A DNA stretch of 21,087 bases from an uncultured Clostridia bacterium (GTDB lineage Bacteria; Bacillota; Clostridia; UBA1381): NCBI GenBank assembly GCA_910578235.1, contig CAJTPP010000041.1:1858-22944 (forward strand), given 5' to 3'. The position numbers and the translations under genes were made by a program. Shown here piece by piece: positions 6,936 to 13,386 of this stretch (the first letter of the stretch is position 1; every line of letters starts with the position of its first letter). The notes beneath the pieces were generated by a model that saw nothing but the letters and a program-made list of their open reading frames with translations, ran no database searches and was not told where the DNA came from.

Positions 6936-8018
6936 ATGAAAAAGAAAAGAATAATAGCAATAACGATTTTTTTGAGTTTTATATGTGTGTTATCTATAGA
7001 GACTTTTGCGCATCCTGGAAGAACCGATGCGAATGGAGGACATTACAATAGAAAAACCGGAGAATATCACTATCATAACGGAGGAGGTTCATCTTCTGGA
7101 ACTTCATCAAGTTCGGGAGGGGGAAGTTCATCATCTTATTCTAATACTCCTAAAAAAGTATATGCAAGTAAAGTGAATGTACCCAATGTGCCTGAAAGTA
7201 TTAATATCGGAGAAAGTGTTCAGCTGAAAGGGTCTGTTTATCCTGAGGACGCCGTTGATAAAGATATTTCATGGGAATCAAGTGATACATCAATAGTGAC
7301 TATAGATGAAAATGGTAATTTGAAGGCGGTCGGAAATGGAACAGCAACTGTTACAGCTAAAACGTCAAATGGAACAGAATCTAAATATATTATCACCGTT
7401 AAAGAGGTTATGGCTGAAAAGATAGAGATACATAATAAACCTGAGCAAATATTTGTGGATGAAAAGGTTTTATTAAACGTCGTGTTTACTCCGGAAAATA
7501 CAACAAATAAAACGGTGGAATGGAAATCGGCAGACGAAACCGTAGCAAAAATATCTCCGTCAGGAGAGATTGTTGGCATAGGTGTAGGAAAAACTAAGAT
7601 AACAGCATCTAATAAAGATAAAATAGATGAGTTTGAGGTTACTGTCAATCCGATCGAGGCGACGTCGATTGAAATTTTTATTGAAGGACAGGATGATAAA
7701 TTAACAGATGTTCCCGCCTTTAAAAAAGGTGAAACAATGCAGTTGAATGTTAATTTTATTCCGGAAAATACAACAAATAAAACGGTTAAATGGACTGTTG
7801 ATAATAATGAAATAGCTACAATTGATGAAAGTGGCTTGTTGACGGGGCATAAGTCAGGGAAAGCAGCTGTAAAAGCTTCAGTTAGTAATGAAGTATATGA
7901 TACAATTGAAGTAAAAGTTTTGTCAGATACGAGTTTCGTAATTACAGGATTTTTAATCATAACAATAATTGCGGTATGTATTCTCTTGGTAAAGAAAAAA
8001 AAGAATAAGAGAACATAA
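6936..8018 (+). CDS. Membrane-anchored surface protein: YHYH motif plus three Big_2 domains
   Basis: The start is ATG 6936 (360 residues) with GAGAGG at 6922-6927; an in-frame TTG lies just before it. A signal peptide (1-25, cut after ETFA) leaves His26 as the probable mature N-terminus. Residues 26-47 read HPGRTDANGGHYNRKTGEYHYH in segments, a short His-rich YHYH-type module (His26, 36, 45, 47) that could bind metal. A Ser/Gly linker runs to about 70. Three bacterial Ig-like Big_2 domains follow (about 77-152, 157-232, 236-325), each with the WxSxD/N-x-x-x-AxI/VTI and G-x-A-x-V/I-T pattern. Domains 2 and 3 share a 27-bp exact DNA repeat. One transmembrane helix (about 331-352) and a Lys-rich tail anchor it with the Ig stalk outside. 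The radical SAM gene begins 49 bases downstream with no terminator between, so the two are probably co-transcribed. Function unknown. Confidence 0.87.
   Translation: MKKKRIIAITIFLSFICVLSIETFAHPGRTDANGGHYNRKTGEYHYHNGGGSSSGTSSSSGGGSSSSYSNTPKKVYASKVNVPNVPESINIGESVQLKGSVYPEDAVDKDISWESSDTSIVTIDENGNLKAVGNGTATVTAKTSNGTESKYIITVKEVMAEKIEIHNKPEQIFVDEKVLLNVVFTPENTTNKTVEWKSADETVAKISPSGEIVGIGVGKTKITASNKDKIDEFEVTVNPIEATSIEIFIEGQDDKLTDVPAFKKGETMQLNVNFIPENTTNKTVKWTVDNNEIATIDESGLLTGHKSGKAAVKASVSNEVYDTIEVKVLSDTSFVITGFLIITIIAVCILLVKKKKNKRT
7490..7516 (+). repeat. 27-bp exact repeat in Big_2 domain 2 (partner 7760-7786)
   Basis: The same 27 bases, encoding PENTTNKTV, recur 270 bases downstream at 7760-7786 in domain 3. 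This fits recent duplication or gene conversion between adjacent Ig-like domains. Confidence 0.85.
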
Positions 8019-8067
8019 AATCATTGTACCAATCTATTTAAAAATACATAATAAGGTAGAAGTTATA

Positions 8068-9408
8068 ATGTACATAAAATTAATTCAGCCTAAAATGATA
8101 AAAAGACCAATGGATACTGATATTAAACTTCATATGGCGCCGCCTCTTGGTCTTTTAACCATTGTAAATATTCTTCACAAAAATCATACAGTTGTACTTG
8201 AAAATGAAAATATTCAGTCTATTAATTATGATGATAAACCTGATATTGTCGGTATCTCTGTAACAGTAGATACTTTGCCGAATGCTTTGAAAATTGCAGA
8301 AAAATTTAGGAGTCAGGGAATTGTTGTAGTGGCGGGCGGTATTCATGTGACAACCGCTTATGAGACTATTCCGCCCAATTCTTTTGATGTTCTTTGTGTA
8401 GGCGCGGCCGAGGGGACATGGACTGAAATTGTAAAAGATTATGAAAACGGAACATTGAAGAAAGTATATAGGTGCAGCAATGAATATAAATCAGAAGATA
8501 TTGTTTCTCCCGATTATGATTTTTTGAACAAAAAACAATATTTATATTGTAATGTAGTTCATACAAGCAGGGGATGTCCGTTCAAATGTGATTTCTGCTA
8601 TAATAGCGCGGCCGAACACATGTATATAAACCGTAATATAGAGGATGTTTTAAAGGATATACAGGCAGTGAAATCAAAACATATTATGTTTATAGATGAT
8701 AATTTTGCGGGTAATCTTCAATGGACAAGGGAGTTTTTAAAAAGAATTAAGCCTATGAGAATTAAATGGAATGCGGCAGTTTCAATTAATGCGGCATATG
8801 ATGGTGAATTACTTGATTTGATGAAAGAGAGTGGCTGTCAAAGTCTGTTTATAGGTTTTGAAAGTATCAATGCCGCTTCGATTAATAATGTTCATAAGGT
8901 GCAAAACGGTACTGCTGAATATGAAAAGGCGATAAAAGCTATTCATGACAGGGGAATCATGATTAATGGAAGTTTTGTTTTCGGGCTTGACGGAGATACG
9001 GCAGAGACCTTTAATATGACGCTTGATTGGATAGTAAAAAACAGAATAGAAACAGTAACGTCTCACATCTTAACTCCTTATCCGGGTACGGCGCTATATG
9101 ACAGACTAAAAAAGGAAGATCGTATAATTTCTGATGATTTATCATTGTATAATGCTGCGAATGTTGTTTTCAAGCCAAAAGGGATGAGTGAAAAAGAATT
9201 ATACGAGGGTTATATATGGATATATAAACAAATTTATAGTTTAAAAAATATATTTAAGAGAATGCCTAAAAACAAGGGACAAAGAGCCGCATATATTCTG
9301 TTTAATTTGTTTTACAGAAAATATGGAAAGTTTACAGATTTTATATGTAAAAAGATTACATACAAACGTATAGGTATTATTGCGGAACGGATATCACGTT
9401 ATTTATAA
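8068..9408 (+). CDS. B12-binding-type radical SAM protein
   Basis: This 446-residue cytoplasmic enzyme has an N-terminal Rossmann-like B12-binding-type domain (about 1-130: PPLGLLTI, DIVGISVTV, VVAGGIHVTT). It lacks the DxHxxG motif, so any cobalamin would bind without His coordination, or not at all. The radical SAM barrel (about 160-370) carries SRGCPFKCDFCY with Cys170, Cys174 and Cys177 for the [4Fe-4S] cluster. FIGFES and GSFVFGLDGDT are typical downstream strands, and LTPYPGTALYD is typical of this B12-binding subclass. The C-terminal 80 residues are basic and aromatic (helical). Members of this group include methylases, hopanoid and lipid modifiers and many unassigned enzymes; the substrate here is not determined. 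AAGGTAG at 8053-8059 serves as ribosome site. It probably shares the promoter of the YHYH/Big_2 gene and ends at a terminator. Confidence 0.9.
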   Translation: MYIKLIQPKMIKRPMDTDIKLHMAPPLGLLTIVNILHKNHTVVLENENIQSINYDDKPDIVGISVTVDTLPNALKIAEKFRSQGIVVVAGGIHVTTAYETIPPNSFDVLCVGAAEGTWTEIVKDYENGTLKKVYRCSNEYKSEDIVSPDYDFLNKKQYLYCNVVHTSRGCPFKCDFCYNSAAEHMYINRNIEDVLKDIQAVKSKHIMFIDDNFAGNLQWTREFLKRIKPMRIKWNAAVSINAAYDGELLDLMKESGCQSLFIGFESINAASINNVHKVQNGTAEYEKAIKAIHDRGIMINGSFVFGLDGDTAETFNMTLDWIVKNRIETVTSHILTPYPGTALYDRLKKEDRIISDDLSLYNAANVVFKPKGMSEKELYEGYIWIYKQIYSLKNIFKRMPKNKGQRAAYILFNLFYRKYGKFTDFICKKITYKRIGIIAERISRYL

Positions 9409-9445
9409 TAATTTTCAGCAATGATGAAACGATTATATCAAGCGG

Positions 9446-9484
9446 AAAGGATTGTGATTTTTATTATGAAGTCACAGTCTTTTT
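9446..9484 (+). terminator. Intrinsic terminator after the radical SAM gene
   Basis: AAAGGATTGTGA (9446-9457) pairs with TCACAGTCTTTT (9472-9483), with two G-T wobbles and a 14-base loop, running into a T-tract. Confidence 0.82.
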
Positions 9485-9622
9485 ATTTATTATTGGCTGT
9501 TTGTAAGAAAATAATGGTATGTAATAAGAAATAACTGTTAATAATTTAAAGCGCATACTGTTTTACAGAAAGTTTGTTACAAAAACGTAATATTGAAAAT
9601 ATACTTCACAGCACTTTTTATG

Positions 9623-9651
9623 TTGACGGACAAGAAATAAAATGGTATAAT
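9623..9651 (+). promoter_or_regulatory. Promoter of the LCP gene
   Basis: TTGACG at 9623-9628, a 17-base spacer and TATAAT at 9646-9651 with TGG before it (extended -10). The GTG start is 47 bases downstream. The bases between the previous terminator and this promoter (9485-9622) hold nothing I can identify. Confidence 0.87.
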
Positions 9652-9698
9652 TACAAATATATACAGAATAAATATCTGATTTTTTTGGAGGTTATTCA

Positions 9699-11006
9699 GT
9701 GAAGATGAGATTTAATGTCAGAAGATACTTTCAGGTGCTTGGCGTAACGCTTGCGGTGGTTATAGCGGCTGCGGCTGTATGCATGGGAATTGATTTTAAC
9801 GGTATGAACGGTGAAGAAGCGGTAGATAATACTTCAACGGTACTGGCGGCTGATGGAAAGATAAACGTGCTTTTGATGGCGGTTGATGTGGACGGGCTTA
9901 GAACAGACGCTATGATGCTCGGAAGTTTTGATACTGAGACAAAGGATGTAAAAATCATGTCTATTCCTCGCGATACAAGAATGTATATAGGTAACCGCTA
10001 TCAGAAAATAAACGCAGCTCACGCGTATTCGACGAACGGAGTGATTGGTGGGCCGACTGCGGCATGCGAGGCTGTTACGCGCATAACAGGTATTCCGATT
10101 AACTATTATATAGACTTTTCATTTGACGCGGTTGCTCATGTGGTTAACGAATTGGGACCGATTGAATTTGAAATACCTGACTTATACGGCGACGGTGTTG
10201 GAATGGTTTATGATGATCCTGTACAGAGTCTGCACATTAATCTGCCTCCCGGTAAATACGGTGAAAGCGCTGACTGCGATTATCCCGGACTTACAGGTCA
10301 GCAGGCAGTGTGGCTGATGCGATACAGACACGGAAACAAAGACGCAAGCGGTAATTTTAAGGGATATACAAACGGTGATAAGGACAGAGTGGAAATGCAG
10401 CAGAAGTTTATAAGCGCTGTGGTAGACCAGAAGTTAAATACATCACTTATACTAAAAATACCGTCAATATTTAAAACTATAAGCTCGGAAATTAAAACAA
10501 ATTTCACTGTAAGTGATGTTATAAAATATTCAAAATATCTTTCGGGCTTCTCCAGTGAGAATATACATTCCTATGAACTTCCGGGCGCGTTTGATACAGC
10601 GATGATGGACGGTTATCAGGCTGATGTGTGGGAGGTTGACCTTGAAGCCACACGCGAACTTGTTCAGACGGTCTTCGGTTATCCAGCTGATAATATTACG
10701 ATTGATAATCCAAACGGTGGCACAACACAGAATTCTAACGCGTCGAAGCCGGGCGGATATAAGTCTGGAGGAAATACTCAGACAGGAAAGACGTCGTCAT
10801 CAAATTCATCAGAAGCGTCAAAAAGCCAGGGAACAGTCAGCGGTACTGCCGCTGAGCCGGAGAATTTGACGGAGGATAGCGGTGAAAATGTAAATAATTC
10901 TTCTAAAGATCAGTATAGCTCAAATGACAGTGATTACGTGGATGATGAGGAGAAATATTCCGTTGATGAGGATGATAGCGCGGTAGAAGAAGATAATGAT
11001 GATTAA
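9699..11006 (+). CDS. LytR-CpsA-Psr (LCP) family cell-wall glycopolymer ligase
   Basis: The start is GTG 9699 (435 residues), since GGAGG at 9687-9691 is 7 bases upstream; the in-frame ATG 9705 would be too far. One N-terminal transmembrane helix (about 13-31) places the rest outside. The LCP domain (about 53-330) begins NVLLMAVDVDG and carries the pyrophosphate/lipid-binding arginines: Arg68 in GLRTD and Arg91/Arg94 in SIPRDTRM. DRVEMQQKF is another family signature. LCP enzymes transfer wall teichoic acid, capsule or similar polymers from undecaprenyl-pyrophosphate to peptidoglycan. Given SLH proteins in this genome, a secondary wall polymer is a plausible substrate (inference). Residues from about 335 to 435 are a Ser/Asn/Gly-rich then strongly acidic tail (VDDEEKYSVDEDD), predicted disordered. 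The gene has its own promoter; no terminator is evident before the rimP promoter. Confidence 0.93.
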   Translation: MKMRFNVRRYFQVLGVTLAVVIAAAAVCMGIDFNGMNGEEAVDNTSTVLAADGKINVLLMAVDVDGLRTDAMMLGSFDTETKDVKIMSIPRDTRMYIGNRYQKINAAHAYSTNGVIGGPTAACEAVTRITGIPINYYIDFSFDAVAHVVNELGPIEFEIPDLYGDGVGMVYDDPVQSLHINLPPGKYGESADCDYPGLTGQQAVWLMRYRHGNKDASGNFKGYTNGDKDRVEMQQKFISAVVDQKLNTSLILKIPSIFKTISSEIKTNFTVSDVIKYSKYLSGFSSENIHSYELPGAFDTAMMDGYQADVWEVDLEATRELVQTVFGYPADNITIDNPNGGTTQNSNASKPGGYKSGGNTQTGKTSSSNSSEASKSQGTVSGTAAEPENLTEDSGENVNNSSKDQYSSNDSDYVDDEEKYSVDEDDSAVEEDNDD

Positions 11007-11027
11007 AGATAAATTTGTAAAAAAGTC

Positions 11028-11056
11028 TTGAAATTTCTATAAGTTTATGATATACT
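11028..11056 (+). promoter_or_regulatory. Promoter of the rimP-nusA-infB operon
   Basis: TTGAAA at 11028-11033, a 17-base spacer and TATACT at 11051-11056, with TGA before the -10 (extended type). It predicts a leader of about 80 bases that contains a palindrome and a hairpin. Confidence 0.8.
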
Positions 11057-11068
11057 ATCTAAGTAGAT

Positions 11069-11083
11069 GAATATACTATATTC
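11069..11083. promoter_or_regulatory. 15-bp palindrome just after the rimP operon start site
   Basis: GAATATA-C-TATATTC is a perfect 7+1+7 inverted repeat beginning about 6 bases after the expected +1. It could be an operator or part of the leader RNA fold; a role is not shown by sequence. Confidence 0.4.
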
Positions 11084-11084
11084 A

Positions 11085-11110
11085 GAAAGAGTGGGTTTAC
11101 CCACTCTTTC
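11085..11110 (+). promoter_or_regulatory. rimP leader hairpin
   Basis: GAAAGAGTGGG (11085-11095) and CCCACTCTTTC (11100-11110) form a perfect 11-bp stem with a TTTA loop, 33 bases before the rimP ATG. The following bases GTTTG are a poor T-tract. It may be a weak terminator, an attenuator or a stabilising 5' hairpin rather than a full terminator. Confidence 0.75.
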
Positions 11111-11143
11111 GTTTGTAATAGGGAAATTGAAACAGGAGGAAAT

Positions 11144-11602
11144 ATGGCTAATAAAACTGAAATAAAGGCTCTTGAAATTGCTGAAGAAACAGCTAAAGAA
11201 CAAGGAGTTTATATTGTTGATGTAACCTACAGGAAGAGTGACGGCGGATATTCTCTGTGTTATTATATAGATAAAGACGGAGGAACGGGTATTGACGAGT
11301 GCGAAAAGTTTTCAAAAGCAGTTGAAGAGGTGCTTGACGCGGAGGACATAATAGAAAGTAATTATACTCTTGAGGTGTCTTCTCCCGGCGCGGACAGACA
11401 GCTTACAAAAGAACGTGAATTTATTTATTATAAAGGCAGAGAGGTTGACGTTAAGCTGTATAAGCCGGAAAACGGTGTTAAGGAATTTACAGGAGTTCTT
11501 GAGGATTATAAAAATTCTGTTGCAGTTATAAATGTCAGCGGCAAAGAGATGGAAATACCTGTCAAGCAGGCAGTTTATATAAGATTATCATTTAAGTTTT
11601 AA
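11144..11602 (+). CDS. rimP: Ribosome maturation factor RimP
   Basis: This 152-residue cytoplasmic protein has the usual RimP length and layout. The N-terminal alpha/beta domain (1-85) contains GIDECEKFSKAVEEVLD and LEVSSPGADRQL, close to the family signature SSPGxDRPL. A small C-terminal SH3-like barrel (86-152) follows, with TGVLEDYKNSVAVI. RimP binds the free 30S subunit and promotes late maturation, including uS12 and uS19 incorporation. AGGAGGA at 11134-11140 precedes the ATG. It is the first gene of the operon behind a promoter and leader hairpin. nusA starts 24 bases after its stop, the conserved bacterial order. Confidence 0.95.
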   Translation: MANKTEIKALEIAEETAKEQGVYIVDVTYRKSDGGYSLCYYIDKDGGTGIDECEKFSKAVEEVLDAEDIIESNYTLEVSSPGADRQLTKEREFIYYKGREVDVKLYKPENGVKEFTGVLEDYKNSVAVINVSGKEMEIPVKQAVYIRLSFKF

Positions 11603-11626
11603 TATAAGAGAGGAAGATTAACAAAA

Positions 11627-12649
11627 ATGGAAAAGGGACTATTTGAGGTTTTAACAGAGATTTGTGACGAAAAAGGCATAAGCCCGGATGTACTGTTTGA
11701 CGCTCTTGAAGCGGCGCTTGTCGCGGCATATAAAAAGAATTTCAATTCGGCGCAGAATGTTGAAGTTGTTATAGACAGAGAAAAAGGCGATGTAAAGGTT
11801 TTTGCGCAAAAAGAGGTTGTCGAGCTTGTAGCGGATGATCAGGAGGAAATTTCTCTTGACGCCGCAAGAGCTATTAACGGCAATCATCAGATAGGCGATA
11901 TTATAAATATTGAGGTAACACCGAGAAACTTCGGCAGAATAAGCGCAATGACAGCGAAGCAGGTTGTAACTCAGCGTATAAGAGAAGCGGAGAGAGGAAT
12001 AATTTACAGTGAATATACTGAAAAAATGAATGACATTATTTCGGGACCGATTGAGAGAATGGAAAGAGGAAACGTATTTATAGATATCGGTAAAATTGAG
12101 GCAATGCTGCCTGAAAAGGAGCAGCCGCTGGGTGAACACTACGAAATGGGACAAATGCTGAAGTGCTATGTGAGTGAGGTGAGAAGCGGTACAAAGGGGA
12201 CACAGATAATAGTATCGAGAACACATCCCGGTCTTGTAAAAAGGCTGTTTGAGACAGAGGTGCCGGAAATTGCCGAGGGAATAGTTGAAATAAAGAATAT
12301 AGCCAGAGAGGGCGGTTCAAGAACGAAAATTGCCGTATATTCGAATGATCCGGATGTAGACGCTCAGGGAGCGTGTATTGGTCCTAAGGGGATGAGAGTA
12401 CAGAACATAGGCGATGAATTGAGAGATGAAAAAATAGATATAGTAAAATGGAGCGAGGATCCCGCTGAATTTATTACCGCAAGCTTGAGTCCGGCAGAGG
12501 TGCTTTCAACTGAAATTGACGAGGAAGAAAGGAGCGCTAAGGTGACAGTACCGGAAAGCCAGCTGTCGCTTGCGATCGGTAAATCCGGACAGAATGTGCG
12601 CCTTGCGGCAAGGCTTACAGGCTGGAAAATTGATATAAGCGCGAAATAA
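11627..12649 (+). CDS. nusA: Transcription termination/antitermination factor NusA
   Basis: This 340-residue protein shows the NusA N-terminal RNA-polymerase-binding domain (1-125, FDALEAALVAAYKK), an S1 domain (about 134-200) and two KH domains. KH1 has IGPKGMRVQNI and KH2 has AIGKSGQNVRLAARLTGW. It ends just after KH2, as in other Gram-positive NusA, without the acidic repeats of E. coli NusA. NusA binds RNA polymerase and nascent RNA, modulating pausing, intrinsic termination and rRNA antitermination. GAGAGGAAG lies about 11 bases before the ATG. The next gene, ylxR, normally follows directly. Here a structured 152-base gap intervenes. Confidence 0.96.
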   Translation: MEKGLFEVLTEICDEKGISPDVLFDALEAALVAAYKKNFNSAQNVEVVIDREKGDVKVFAQKEVVELVADDQEEISLDAARAINGNHQIGDIINIEVTPRNFGRISAMTAKQVVTQRIREAERGIIYSEYTEKMNDIISGPIERMERGNVFIDIGKIEAMLPEKEQPLGEHYEMGQMLKCYVSEVRSGTKGTQIIVSRTHPGLVKRLFETEVPEIAEGIVEIKNIAREGGSRTKIAVYSNDPDVDAQGACIGPKGMRVQNIGDELRDEKIDIVKWSEDPAEFITASLSPAEVLSTEIDEEERSAKVTVPESQLSLAIGKSGQNVRLAARLTGWKIDISAK

Positions 12650-12682
12650 GAATATTAATATAACGATAACTGATATGGCACT

Positions 12683-12775
12683 GCGCCGAGCTTGTGTTTT
12701 TATAACAGGCAGTTTGTGCGCTGATTTATCAATTAAGAATTTGGGCGCAATAATGTTAGATTTTTTTGATAAATC
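12683..12775 (+). other. Two hairpins in the nusA-ylxR gap
   Basis: The stronger hairpin (12723-12775) pairs GATTTATCAA with TTGATAAATC and, after a 2-base bulge, AAGAAT with ATTTTT, leaving a 19-base loop. A weaker one (12683-12721) pairs GCGC with GCGC and GCTTGT with ACAGGC around GTTTTTATA. The gap carries no reading frame with a ribosome site. It could be an mRNA-processing, stability or regulatory element. Confidence 0.6.
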
Positions 12776-12801
12776 GGATGTTGACGGAAAGGAAGATAAA
12801 G

Positions 12802-13056
12802 ATGAAGCACATACCTGAAAGAATGTGCATAGCGTGCAGGATAATGTCTCCGCAGAATGATCTGATACGGGTTGTCAGAGATAATGAAACAGGCAATATT
12901 ATACTTGATCCGGATAAAAAGTATTTTGGACGGGGGGCGTATATTTGTAAAAATAAAGACTGTTTGAAAAAGGCTGAGAAAAGACATGGACTGGAACGTC
13001 ATTTTAAATGCGCGGTGCCGAAGAATGTATATGAAGCTGCGGAGGAATTGCTTTGA
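12802..13056 (+). CDS. ylxR: YlxR/RnpM, RNase P modulator
   Basis: The start is ATG 12802 (84 residues), with GGAAAGGAAG at 12786-12795 upstream; in-frame TTG/ATG codons further 5' lie before that site. The protein has the DUF448/YlxR signature: ERMCIACR near the start, RVVRD and GRGAYICKNKDCLKKA. Family members bind RNA, and in Bacillus subtilis RnpM binds the RNase P RNA and modulates it. Its place between nusA and ylxQ-infB is conserved in Firmicutes. The stop TGA overlaps the TTG start of ylxQ. Confidence 0.92.
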   Translation: MKHIPERMCIACRIMSPQNDLIRVVRDNETGNIILDPDKKYFGRGAYICKNKDCLKKAEKRHGLERHFKCAVPKNVYEAAEELL

Positions 13057-13352
13057 ATAATAAACTGCTTGGAATGATAGGTCTTGCAAAACGCGCAGGA
13101 AGAGTACAGACTGGTGAGGATATATGCTCAAGAGCTGTCCGAAACAGACGGTCGAGACTTGTTATAGTGGCGTGCGACGCGGCGGATAATACAAAAAAAT
13201 CAATAACAGATACCTGTAAGCATTACAATGTGCGCTGTATAGAGGCGGCGACAAAAGCTGAACTGGGAAACTGCACAGGCGCGGATAGCCGCGCGGTAGT
13301 TTCCGTGAATGACGACAATTTTGCGAAAGCAATTTTAGATAGATTAAACTAA
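13053..13352 (+). CDS. ylxQ: YlxQ, L7Ae/L30e-family RNA-binding protein
   Basis: This 99-residue protein starts at TTG 13053, overlapping the ylxR stop; GGAGG at 13041-13045 is 7 bases upstream, and no alternative ATG keeps the conserved NNKLLGMIGLAKRAG. It has the L7Ae/L30e kink-turn-binding fold: GLAKRAGRVQTGED, LVIVACDAADNTKKS and ELGNCTGADSRAVVSVNDDNFA. YlxQ is a conserved partner in the nusA-infB operon and is thought to bind structured RNA (kink-turns). Translational coupling with ylxR is likely given the overlap. Confidence 0.92.
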   Translation: MNNKLLGMIGLAKRAGRVQTGEDICSRAVRNRRSRLVIVACDAADNTKKSITDTCKHYNVRCIEAATKAELGNCTGADSRAVVSVNDDNFAKAILDRLN

Positions 13353-13386
13353 TCCATATGGGACATGGAGAAAGGGTGACGCATAT

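Noticed and set aside
7238..7960. Minus-strand 240-codon frame opposite the YHYH/Big_2 gene
   Set aside because: The frame is long only because of codon bias on the opposite strand; the + strand gene has signal peptide, domains and membrane helix that explain the sequence.
11651..12226. Minus-strand 191-codon frame inside nusA
   Set aside because: It lies fully opposite conserved NusA coding sequence, with composition unlike a real protein.
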